A stretch of DNA of 64,000 bases from contig NZ_CP035103.1 in assembly GCF_006094695.1 (NCBI RefSeq), positions 620,001 to 684,000 on the forward strand, in the 5' to 3' direction. Within the stretch, counting starts at the first letter, position 1. Each line of letters starts with the position of its first letter. Shown piece after piece: positions 17,659 to 26,021 of the stretch. The notes below the pieces were generated by a model, which saw nothing but the letters and a program-made list of their open reading frames with translations, was not told the DNA's origin and did not search any database. This DNA comes from Kocuria rosea. Its GTDB lineage: Bacteria > Actinomycetota > Actinomycetes > Actinomycetales > Micrococcaceae. A program made the translations under genes and the position numbers.

Positions 17659-17695
17659 ATACCCCCTGGGGGATCTTGCATACCCAGGGGGGTAT
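17659..17695. promoter_or_regulatory. Twin CsoR/CstR-type operators
   Basis: ATACCCCCTGGGGGAT at 17659-17674 and ATACCCAGGGGGGTAT at 17680-17695 each show the ATACCC-N-GGG-TAT form of CsoR/CstR operators, with 21 bp between equivalent positions. They fill the core of the 122-bp divergent region between the repressor and the rhodanese gene, so both promoters are likely repressed. Confidence 0.85.
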
Positions 17696-17742
17696 AGTGC
17701 ATCATGGAGTCACACCCACCGTCACCCGGAAGGAACTGCCGC

Positions 17743-18312
17743 ATGACCTCGAAAGTCGCCCCCGCCGAGCTGAAGTCCTGGATCGAGTCCGGAGAGGAGG
17801 TCGCCGTCCTCGATGTGCGCTCCGCCGCCGAGTTCGCCGCCGAGCACATCGACGGCGCCTACAACGTCCCCGTCGACCTCGTGGCCGACCACGCGCAGGA
17901 CATCGCCGCGGCCCTCGGCGGCAAGGTCGCCCTGATCTGCCGCTCCGGCGCCCGGGCCACCCGCGCCCAGGACATCCTCTCCTCGGCCGGCACCGAGAAC
18001 ACCTACGTCGTCGACGGCACCGTCGACGACTTCGAGAAGGCCGGCGGCGCGGTCGTCCGCGGCGCCTCGACCTGGGCCATGGACCGTCAGGTCCGCATGG
18101 TCGCCGGCTCGCTCGTGCTGGCGAGCGTGGTGGGCGGGCAGCTGGTCTCCCCGAAGCTGCGCGCCGTCGCCGCGGGCGTCGGCGGCGGGCTCGCGTACTC
18201 CGCGCTGTCCAACACCTGCGCCATGGCCAACGTGCTCTCGAAGATGCCCTGGAACCAGGGCGCCAAGGATCCCTCCAAGGACGCCGTGCTGGAGCAGCTC
18301 ACCGCCCAGTGA
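17743..18312 (+). CDS. Rhodanese-like protein with DUF2892 membrane domain (YgaP-type)
   Basis: 189 residues from the ATG at 17743, which has GGAAGGA 8 nt upstream; an in-frame ATG at 17704 would place the start only 9 bp from an operator. Residues 1-100 form a rhodanese domain with active-site Cys66 in CRSGARAT. Residues about 118-165 are two hydrophobic helices of the DUF2892 type (MVAGSLVLASVVGG, SNTCAMANVLSKMPWN). It is likely a membrane-anchored sulfurtransferase moving sulfane sulfur from persulfides or thiosulfate, under the divergent CstR-like repressor. Confidence 0.9.
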   Translation: MTSKVAPAELKSWIESGEEVAVLDVRSAAEFAAEHIDGAYNVPVDLVADHAQDIAAALGGKVALICRSGARATRAQDILSSAGTENTYVVDGTVDDFEKAGGAVVRGASTWAMDRQVRMVAGSLVLASVVGGQLVSPKLRAVAAGVGGGLAYSALSNTCAMANVLSKMPWNQGAKDPSKDAVLEQLTAQ

Positions 18313-18444
18313 TCCGTCCAGTGATCCGCCGGGTCGACCCCGCGGACTGATCCGCCGGCCCCGCCGCCACGCCGTTCGCGTGGCGGCGGGGCCGTCGTCG
18401 TCCCCGGGGTTCACCCGGACGCCGCCGGGTGGGAGGATGGGGGC

Positions 18445-18762
18445 ATGCTGGTTGCCTTCTCCGTCTCCCCGTCCGGCGGCGAGAACCCGAGCGGTTCCGT
18501 CCACGACGCCGTCGCCGCCGCCGTCCGCGTGGTCCGCGAGTCCGGACTGCCGCACGAGACCGACGCCATGTTCACCACGATCGAGGGCGAGTGGGACGAG
18601 GTCATGGACGTCGTCAAGCGCGCCACCGAGGCCGTGGGCCGCTACGGGCCCCGGGTCTCGCTCGTGCTCAAGGCCGACATCCGCCCCGGCCACACCGGTG
18701 AGCTGCAGGGCAAGGTCGAACGCCTCGAGGCCGCGATCCAGCGGCAGGCCATAGAGTCCTGA
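18445..18762 (+). CDS. MTH1187 family thiamine-binding protein
   Basis: 105-residue ferredoxin-like fold protein of the MTH1187/YkoF group: it opens MLVAFSVSPSG, contains SVHDAVAAAVRVVRESGLPHE and TTIEGEWDEVMDVVKRATEA, and ends with the KADIRPGH and KVERLEAAI segments. Members bind thiamine or related pyrimidines; no enzymatic role is established. GGAGG precedes the ATG. Its TGA stop overlaps the apparent CTG start of the GNAT gene, giving a tightly packed operon that runs to the macrolide phosphotransferase homologue. Confidence 0.88.
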   Translation: MLVAFSVSPSGGENPSGSVHDAVAAAVRVVRESGLPHETDAMFTTIEGEWDEVMDVVKRATEAVGRYGPRVSLVLKADIRPGHTGELQGKVERLEAAIQRQAIES

Positions 18763-19301
18763 GCGCTGCCCCCGCGGCGGTCCGCCTGCGGACCGCAGGA
18801 CCGTCCGACGCCGGGGTCTGGTCCGCCCTGCACCTGCGCTGCCTCGACGAGACCTACCGTCCGCTCTTCGGGGACGCCTTCGCCGACCGGCAGCAGGCCG
18901 CGGCCGAGCGCACCGCCGGCTACGACCTCGCCCTCCTCGCGGACCCGCACGTGCGCACCCTCCTCGCGGTCGACGACGACGGGGCCGCCCTCGGGCTGGT
19001 CTCCGCCGGCCCGGCCCCCGCCGCGTGGGAGGGGCGGGCCGGGGTGCCCGCCCCGCTCGTCCCGCTGCAGCTGTTCCAGCTCTACGTGCTGCGGGCCGCC
19101 CACGGCACGGGCCTCGGCGCCGCCCTGCAGGAGGCCGCGATCGGCTCCGCGGACGCGTACCTGTGGATCATGGACGGCAACGCCCGCGCGGAGCGCTTCT
19201 ACGCCAGGCACGGCTTCCGGGCCCTGGCCGAGTCCTTCCCCGCCGGCGGGCCCTGGACCGGGCAGCGCATGCACCGCATGCTGCGGACGGGGACCGCGTG
19301 A
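18759..19301 (+). CDS. GNAT family N-acetyltransferase with apparent CTG start
   Basis: Coding sequence for a complete GNAT domain starts around 18777 (AVRLRTAGPSDAGVW), yet the frame has no ATG, GTG or TTG between the in-frame stop at 18699 and GTG 18951, which lies inside the domain. CTG at 18759 overlaps the preceding TGA as CTGA, giving 180 residues. Domain landmarks are the first strand VRLRTAG, LFQLYVLRAAHGTGLGAALQ (acetyl-CoA loop) and LWIMDGNARAERFYARHGF. Alternatives are a frameshift joining it to the thiamine-binding protein or an N-terminally short protein from 18951 (116 residues), which would lack half the fold. Substrate unknown. Confidence 0.75.
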   Translation: MSAAPAAVRLRTAGPSDAGVWSALHLRCLDETYRPLFGDAFADRQQAAAERTAGYDLALLADPHVRTLLAVDDDGAALGLVSAGPAPAAWEGRAGVPAPLVPLQLFQLYVLRAAHGTGLGAALQEAAIGSADAYLWIMDGNARAERFYARHGFRALAESFPAGGPWTGQRMHRMLRTGTA

Positions 19302-20197
19302 GCCGGGCGTCCCGCCGCTCGCGCACGGCGCCGGCGCCCGCCGGGCCCACCGGCCCCGCGGCCGGGAGCTACGAGATCTCGACCGGCACCGCCGAGCTCG
19401 TCCCGGACGCCTACGCCCCCGGCTCCTGGGTGCTGCACGTCAACGGCGTCCCCTCCTCCCACGTGGACCCGGAGCACCCCGAGCGGCTGGACTTCGAGTA
19501 CATGCGCTGGATCGCCGCGGTCGTGGACGCCCACCTCGCCGCCCACCCGGACCCGGAGCGGCTGCGGGTGCTGCACCTCGGCGGCGGCGCCTGCTCGCTC
19601 GCCCGCTACCTCGCCCACGCGCACCCGGCCGCGCGGCAGGTCGTCGTCGAGCTCGACGGGCGGCTCGCCGAGCTGGTCCGGGAGTGGTTCGACCTCCCGC
19701 GCGCCCCCCTGCTGCGGATCCGGGTGGGGGAGGCCCGCGCCGTCACGGAGTCGCTGAGCCCGGCCACCCGGGACGTCGTGGTCCGCGACGTCTTCGCCGG
19801 GGCCGTGACCCCCGAGCCGCTCACCACGGTGGAGTTCGCCCGGCACGTGCGGCGCGTCCTGGCCCCCGGCGGGCTGTACGTGCTCAACTGCGGCGACACC
19901 CGGGACCTCGCCGGGGCGCGCGCCGAGCTCGCCGCGCTGTCCGAGGTGTTCGAGCACGTCGCCGCCGTGGCGGACCCGGCGATGCTCAAGGGCCGCCGCT
20001 ACGGCAACATCGTGCTGGCCGCCTCCTCCGCCCCGCTGCCGCTGGAGGGCTCGCCCGGGGCGGCCGCGCTCGGCCGGGAGCTGCTCGGCGGCGCGGTGCC
20101 CGCCCAGTACAAGGACGAGGCGTGGGTGCGCTCCTTCGTGGGCGGCACCCCGCCGCGCCACGACCCCGTCGCCGAGGGGGCGCGCGATGGCGCCTGA
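19298..20197 (+). CDS. Spermidine synthase-like class I methyltransferase-fold protein
   Basis: 299 residues; GTG start overlapping the previous TGA. The Rossmann core has VLHLGGGACSLARYL (nucleotide loop), VVVELDGRLAEL, RVGEARAVTESL, DVVVRDVFAG and a late PGGLYVLNC strand. The layout matches spermidine-synthase-like proteins common in actinobacteria, but the residues between the core strands differ from true polyamine synthases, so polyamine formation is not assured. An Ala/Pro-rich N-tail covers residues 1-25. Its 3' end overlaps the next gene by 11 bp. Confidence 0.75.
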   Translation: MSRASRRSRTAPAPAGPTGPAAGSYEISTGTAELVPDAYAPGSWVLHVNGVPSSHVDPEHPERLDFEYMRWIAAVVDAHLAAHPDPERLRVLHLGGGACSLARYLAHAHPAARQVVVELDGRLAELVREWFDLPRAPLLRIRVGEARAVTESLSPATRDVVVRDVFAGAVTPEPLTTVEFARHVRRVLAPGGLYVLNCGDTRDLAGARAELAALSEVFEHVAAVADPAMLKGRRYGNIVLAASSAPLPLEGSPGAAALGRELLGGAVPAQYKDEAWVRSFVGGTPPRHDPVAEGARDGA

Positions 20198-21086
20198 GCC
20201 CGCGACCGAGCAGGACGTGCGCGGCCTCGCCCGGCGGCACGGCCTGGACCTGGAACCGGGGACCGTCCGGTTCGAGGAGGCGGGTCTGGACTACCGGGTG
20301 GCGTTCGCCGCCGCCTCCGGGAGCGGCGAGCAGTGGGTGCTGCGGATCCCGCGCCGCCCCGACGTCGCGGCGAAGGTGGCCGACGAGCTGCGGATCCTGG
20401 ACTTCGTGCGCCCGCGGCTCCCGGTCGCCGTGCCGGACTGGCGGATCGCGGGGCCGGAGCTCGTCGCCTATCCGCTGCTGCCCGGCCGGCCCGGTCTCAC
20501 CCTCGACGCCGCGGGGCAGCCGGTCTGGCACTACGACACCGCCTCCCCGGAGCACGCCCGGTCCCTGGCGGAGGTCGTCGCGTCCCTCCACCGCCTCGAC
20601 CCCGCCGCCGCCGCGGCGGCGGGGGTCTCCGCCGAGACCCCCGAGCAGGTGCGCCGGCGGTGGGCGGCCGACCTCGAGCGGGTGCTCGGGGAGTTCGACG
20701 TCGCCGCGGAGTTCGCGGCCCGGTGGCGGGCCTGGCTCGACGACGACGGGCTGTGGCCGCGCCGCACCGTCCTCACGCACGGCGAGCTCTATCCCGCCCA
20801 CCTGCTGCTCGACGACAGCAGCCGCATCCTGTCCGTCCTGGACTGGACGACGGCCGGCGTCGGCGACCCGGCCCTGGACCTCATGTACCAGCACCTCATC
20901 GCCCCGCCCGAGTCCTTCGCGGCGACCGTCCGCGCCTACGAGGAGCTCACCGGCCGCCACGAACCCCGCCTCGCCGACCGCTGCGAGGCCCTCGTGGCCG
21001 CAGGACCCCTCAACTACGCCCTCTTCGCCCTGGCGTCCGGGGAACCGGGCCACCGCGAGGCCGCCGCCGCGCAGCTGCGTCCCTGA
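20187..21086 (+). CDS. Macrolide 2'-phosphotransferase-like kinase (Mph family, APH fold)
   Basis: 299 residues, the length of Mph enzymes, which phosphorylate the desosamine 2'-OH of macrolides using GTP. Similarity to Mph(A)-type proteins runs end to end: GLDYRVAFA, WVLRIPRRPDVAAKV, LPVAVPDWRIAGPELVAYPL, RWRAWLDDD, VLDWTTAGVGDPALDL and NYALFALASGE. The catalytic loop reads THGELYPAH: Glu200 replaces the expected Asp of HGD. Activity is therefore uncertain; Glu may be tolerated in this actinobacterial branch. The ATG lies within the end of the upstream gene with GAGGGGG before it. Chromosomal, with no mobile context, so probably intrinsic. Confidence 0.85.
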   Translation: MAPEPATEQDVRGLARRHGLDLEPGTVRFEEAGLDYRVAFAAASGSGEQWVLRIPRRPDVAAKVADELRILDFVRPRLPVAVPDWRIAGPELVAYPLLPGRPGLTLDAAGQPVWHYDTASPEHARSLAEVVASLHRLDPAAAAAAGVSAETPEQVRRRWAADLERVLGEFDVAAEFAARWRAWLDDDGLWPRRTVLTHGELYPAHLLLDDSSRILSVLDWTTAGVGDPALDLMYQHLIAPPESFAATVRAYEELTGRHEPRLADRCEALVAAGPLNYALFALASGEPGHREAAAAQLRP

Positions 21087-21129
21087 GGTCCCCACGCTCC
21101 ACCGTCCGGCCGCGCCCTATCCTGGCGGG

Positions 21130-22005
21130 ATGGACAACCGCACCGAGGTCCGCGACTTCCTCGTCTCGCGCCGGGCCAAGCTCACCCCGGCCCAGGCCGG
21201 TCTGCCGGCCGGGGGCAACCGCCGGGTGCCGGGGCTGCGCCGCTCCGAGGTGGCGGCCCTGGCCGGGGTGAGCGTGGAGTACTACGCCAAGCTCGAGCGC
21301 GGGGCGGTCGCCGGGGCCTCGGCCTCGGTGCTGGAGGCGGTCGCCGCCGCCCTGCGCCTGGACGAGACCGAGCGGGCGCACCTGCTCGACCTGGCGCGGG
21401 CGGCCGACGGCGTGTCCGCCGCACGGCGCCCGCGCCGCCGGGCGTCGCGGCAGGCGAGCTCCCGGCCGGGGCTGCAGTGGGCGCTGGAGGCGATCACCGG
21501 CGGGGTGGCGTTCGTGCGGAACCAGCACCAGGACCTGCTGGCCACCAACGCCCTGGGGCGCGCCTTCTACGCCCCGCTGCTCGGGGACGGCGGACGCACC
21601 CCCAACCTGGCCCGGTTCCAGTTCCTGGATCCGGCCTCCCGGGAGTTCTACCCGGACTGGGAGGTGTTCGCGAGCATGTGCGTGGCGATCATGCGCGCCG
21701 AGGCCGGCCGCGACCCGCACGACCGGGCGATGCAGGACCTGGTCGGGGAGCTGTCCACCCGCAGCGAGACCTTCCGCACCCTGTGGGCCGCCCACGACGT
21801 GCGCACCCACGGCACCGGCACCAAGCGCTTCCGCCACCCGGTGGTGGGGGAGCTGACGCTGGCCTACGAGGAGCTGGCCGTCACCGCCGAGCCCGGGCAG
21901 GTCCTCATGATCTACACCGCCGAACCGGGCTCGCCCTCGGCCGAGCGGCTCCGGCTGCTCGGATCCTGGGCGGCCGACCGGCACGCCGCCGTCCCCGAGC
22001 GCTGA
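21130..22005 (+). CDS. XRE family regulator with MmyB-like ligand-binding domain
   Basis: 291 residues. The N-terminal HTH (about 5-75) has LRRSEVAALAGVSVEYYAKLERG, typical of the MmyB-like XRE group. A basic linker (RRPRRRASRQ) leads to the C-terminal MmyB-like domain (LLATNALGRAFYAPLL, FYPDWEVFASMCVAIMRAEAGRDP, TKRFRHPVVGELTLAYEEL), which often binds fatty-acid-like ligands. ATG at 21130 is 43 bp after the kinase gene; it may be cotranscribed or have its own promoter. A strong palindrome follows the stop. Confidence 0.92.
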   Translation: MDNRTEVRDFLVSRRAKLTPAQAGLPAGGNRRVPGLRRSEVAALAGVSVEYYAKLERGAVAGASASVLEAVAAALRLDETERAHLLDLARAADGVSAARRPRRRASRQASSRPGLQWALEAITGGVAFVRNQHQDLLATNALGRAFYAPLLGDGGRTPNLARFQFLDPASREFYPDWEVFASMCVAIMRAEAGRDPHDRAMQDLVGELSTRSETFRTLWAAHDVRTHGTGTKRFRHPVVGELTLAYEELAVTAEPGQVLMIYTAEPGSPSAERLRLLGSWAADRHAAVPER

Positions 22006-22028
22006 TCCGCGGCTGCGGCACGTGCCCG

Positions 22029-22067
22029 GCGCGGCACCGGTGCGAGCCGCTCGCACCGGTGCCGCGC
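22029..22067. terminator. Perfect 19-bp inverted repeat, bidirectional terminator
   Basis: GCGCGGCACCGGTGCGAGC at 22029-22047 is followed after one base by its exact reverse complement at 22049-22067. It starts 24 bp after the XRE stop codon and lies in the gap between convergent genes. No U-tract. The remainder of the 330-bp gap to 22336 holds a 31-bp tandem repeat and no convincing gene. Confidence 0.7.
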
Positions 22068-22198
22068 GCATCCTGGGTCAGTCCTGCAGCGCGAGCAGCG
22101 CCGTGCTGTCGGCCGCCGTGCCCGCCAGCTGCGGCGCCCACCCGTCGTCGCGCCCCTGTCGGTCGAGGGGTCGCCATCGGCGAGAACATGCCGCGCTG

Positions 22199-22291
22199 AA
22201 CGTCGGAACGCGACCCGCCGCGTGTGCTGAACGACGGAACGCGACCCGCCGCGTGTGCTGAGCGACGGAACGCGACCCGCCGCGTGCGCTC
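22199..22291. repeat. Three tandem copies of a 31-bp repeat
   Basis: Units at 22199-22229, 22230-22260 and 22261-22291 share GGAACGCGACCCGCCGCGTG and differ at only a few positions (third copy more diverged at both ends). They lie between the ends of two convergent genes, outside coding sequence. Role unknown; copy number is likely to vary between strains. Confidence 0.9.
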
Positions 22292-22335
22292 GGCGCGGAG
22301 GCGACCCCGCGGCGGCGTTCCGGTGGGCTCGGGGA

Positions 22336-23267
22336 TCAGCGGGAGGCGCGCGAGGCCTCGACCGACGCCACGAACTCCCGGGCCAGCTCCACCAGCTCCT
22401 GGGTGCGCTCGATCTGCGGCATGTGCCCGGTGTCCGGGAAGACGTGCAGCCGGGCGCCGGGCAGGGCGGCGGCCGCGGCCTCGGCGTGGTGGGCCGGCAG
22501 CACGGCGTCGGCCTCGCCCCACACCACGAGCACGGGCAGGCCCGAGGCCCGCACCTTCTCCAGCAGGGCCCTCCGCCAGCCGGGCAGGACGCCGATCACC
22601 GGCAGCCCGATGCTCCGGTAGGTGCCCAGGAACGTGGCCCGGAAGTCCGGCTGGGCGCCCACCCGCGCCGCGTGCCGCAGCAGCTCCGGGGTGGCCAGGG
22701 CCGGGTCGAAGAAGCAGTTCTGGTTCGACCGCACCGCGGCGGCCCGCGCCAGCGGCCGGAACCGGCGGCCCACCACGGGCAGCCGGGACAGCCCCGCCCA
22801 CACCATGGGCAGGGGGGAGACGTTGGCCTCCCGGCCGAACCCGGCGCTGTTGGCGAGCAGCAGCCCCGCGACCCGCCCGGGGTGCTCGGCGGCCACGGTC
22901 ATGGCTACGGCGCCGCCCAGGGAGTTGCCCATGAGGTGCACCGGCCGCTGCTCGCCGAGCGCGTCGAGCACGCCGACCACGGCGCGGGCGAACGTCCCGA
23001 GCCCCGGCCGGTCCGCGCCGGCGGTGGTGAGCCCGAAGCCGGGGAGGTCCATGCTCAGCACGCAGTGGTCCCGCGCCAGCAGGTCGTGGGCGGCCGACCA
23101 GTCCTCGAGGCTCCGGCCGATGCCGTGCAGCAGCACGACCGGCGGCGCCTGCGCGGGCCCGGAGCGGCGGATGCGCACGGGCCGGCCGGCGACCTCCACC
23201 GTCGTCGTCGTGGCCTCCGGGGTGCCGGCGGGGGAGTCCGCGGCGGGGACGGGGGCGTGCCGGTCGG

Positions 23268-23271
<4 letters not shown>
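22336..23271 (-). CDS. Alpha/beta hydrolase (LipR/esterase-like), mymA-type operon
   Basis: 311 residues. The oxyanion segment is VVLLHGIGRS; the nucleophile elbow is MGNSLGG with Ser117; the acid falls in VVWGEADAVLPAHHA and the catalytic His in PDTGHMPQIER. Residues 1-35 are a disordered-looking Ala/Pro/Thr tail. No signal peptide. It overlaps the monooxygenase gene by 4 bp (ATGA) and follows it, so it probably hydrolyses the ester produced by the Baeyer-Villiger oxidation. Confidence 0.9.
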
Positions 23272-24815
<1,544 letters not shown>

Positions 24816-24847
24816 GCTTCCAGGATCGCCCGGCGCGCCCGCCAGGA

Positions 24848-24884
24848 CTTGACGCTACGCGACGATTGCTTGACCCTGGGCGAC
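24848..24884 (-). promoter_or_regulatory. Tandem AraC-regulator sites upstream of the monooxygenase operon
   Basis: Reading toward the monooxygenase, GTCGCCCAGGGTCAAG (24884-24869) and GTCGCGTAGCGTCAAG (24863-24848) form a direct repeat with 21-bp periodicity. They fit GTCGCSNNGSGTCAAS, also found twice before the SDR gene. The distal copy abuts the AraC start codon at 24885, so the regulator may also control itself. A possible -10, GATCCT, lies 20 bp beyond the proximal copy. Confidence 0.8.
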
Positions 24885-25910
24885 ATGACGGTCATCCGGT
24901 CCGCAGGTCTGCGCGGCTTCCGCGCCGCGGTCGCGGAGCTCGGCGGGAACGCCGAGGCCCTGGCCGACGCCGCCGGCCTGCCCCGGTCGGCCCTGGACAC
25001 CGACGACCTCCTGGTCCCCGAGCGGGCCGTCGCACGGGTGCTGGAGACCGCCGCCCGGGAGCTGGACTGCCCCGACCTGGGCCTGCGGGTCGCCGCCCGG
25101 CAGGACCCGGGCGTCCTCGGCCCCCTCGCGCTCGCCGCCCGCCACTCGGAGACGGTGCGCGACGCCCTCGAGTGCACCTCCCGCTACCTCTTCGTCCACG
25201 CCCCGTCCCTCGAGCTGGCGCTGGTGCCGGACCCCTACCGGGCCCGCGGGGTGACGGCGGTGCGCTACGGCGGCTCCGCCGCGACCGCCCGGGACCCCGG
25301 GCGCGGCAGCCCGCAGGGCACCGACCTGGGCCTGGGCCTGCTGCACCGGGCCCTGAGCTCCCTGGTGGGGGGCCGCTACGGGCTGCGCACGGTCGAGCTG
25401 GCCCACCGGCCGGCGGCGCCGCTGCGGGTCTACGAGGAGTTCTTCGGGGCACCCGTGCGCACCGGCCGCCCCGACGTCCTCCTGCGGATCCCCACCAGCA
25501 CGCTCGCCCGCCCGCTGCACGGGGACGCCGGGGTCCGGCAGGTGGCGCTCGCCTTCCTCGACACCCAGCTCCCCGGGCCCGGCTCCGCGTGGGCGCCCCG
25601 GGTCCGGGGCGTGCTGGTGCAGCTGCTCGGCACCGCGGCCCCGGAGATCGAGGCCGTGGCCCGGGTGCTGGACCTGCACCCCCGCACCCTGCAGCGCCGG
25701 CTCGCCGAGGAGGGCACCACCTTCGGCGCCGTCCTGGACGGGACCCGGCGCAGCGCGGCCCTGCGCTGGCTCACCACCACCGACGTCCCCCTCGGCCAGA
25801 TCGCCGGGCTCGTGGGGCTCTCGGAGTCCTCGGCGCTCACCCGGTGCGCCCGCCGCTGGTGGAGCGCCCCGCCGCGGGACGTCCGCCGCCGGGGCGTCCC
25901 CGCCGGCTGA
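24885..25910 (+). CDS. AraC family transcriptional regulator (VirS/OruR-like)
   Basis: 341 residues, the usual size for the subgroup with an N-terminal arabinose-binding-like domain (about 15-200: LADAAGLPRSALDTDD, GLRVAARQDPGVLGPLALAARHS cut, RALSSLVGGRYG). The C-terminal AraC DNA-binding region is EAVARVLDLHPRTLQRRLAEEG with LGQIAGLVGLSESSALTRCARRW. It is divergent from the monooxygenase-hydrolase operon and upstream of the SDR gene, and the same direct-repeat operator stands before both, so it likely activates them. No Shine-Dalgarno precedes the ATG, since an operator ends immediately before it. Confidence 0.92.
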   Translation: MTVIRSAGLRGFRAAVAELGGNAEALADAAGLPRSALDTDDLLVPERAVARVLETAARELDCPDLGLRVAARQDPGVLGPLALAARHSETVRDALECTSRYLFVHAPSLELALVPDPYRARGVTAVRYGGSAATARDPGRGSPQGTDLGLGLLHRALSSLVGGRYGLRTVELAHRPAAPLRVYEEFFGAPVRTGRPDVLLRIPTSTLARPLHGDAGVRQVALAFLDTQLPGPGSAWAPRVRGVLVQLLGTAAPEIEAVARVLDLHPRTLQRRLAEEGTTFGAVLDGTRRSAALRWLTTTDVPLGQIAGLVGLSESSALTRCARRWWSAPPRDVRRRGVPAG

Positions 25911-25914
25911 GGGT

Positions 25915-25951
25915 GTCGCCGCGCGTCAACTTCCTGTCGCGGTGGGTCAAG
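25915..25951 (+). promoter_or_regulatory. Tandem AraC-regulator sites upstream of the SDR gene
   Basis: GTCGCCGCGCGTCAAC (25915-25930) and GTCGCGGTGGGTCAAG (25936-25951) repeat with 21-bp spacing, in the same orientation relative to the downstream gene as the pair before the monooxygenase. The proximal edge is 70 bp from the SDR start; CACACT lies 20 bp beyond it, a possible -10. Confidence 0.8.
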
Positions 25952-26021
25952 CGGTGCCCGGTGCCCGCCCGCACACTGGACAGCAGGCCCCGATCCACGA
26001 CCCCGACCCCAGGAGCAGCCC

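Noticed and set aside
17704..17742. Rhodanese start at ATG 17704
   Set aside because: It would begin 9 bp from an operator and add a non-conserved Pro-rich stretch; ATG 17743 has a good ribosome site and begins just before the rhodanese fold.
20187..21086. Acquired resistance gene on a mobile element
   Set aside because: Codon use and GC match the surroundings, it overlaps its upstream neighbour, and there is no IS, integron or plasmid signature nearby.
22080..22200. C-terminal gene remnant reading APQLAGTAADSTALLALQD on the minus strand
   Set aside because: The tail looks protein-like, but the frame upstream runs into the 31-bp tandem repeat and no family is recognisable; not enough for a pseudogene call.
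22199..22291. CRISPR array
   Set aside because: The three 31-bp units are contiguous without spacers, and no cas genes are in the window.
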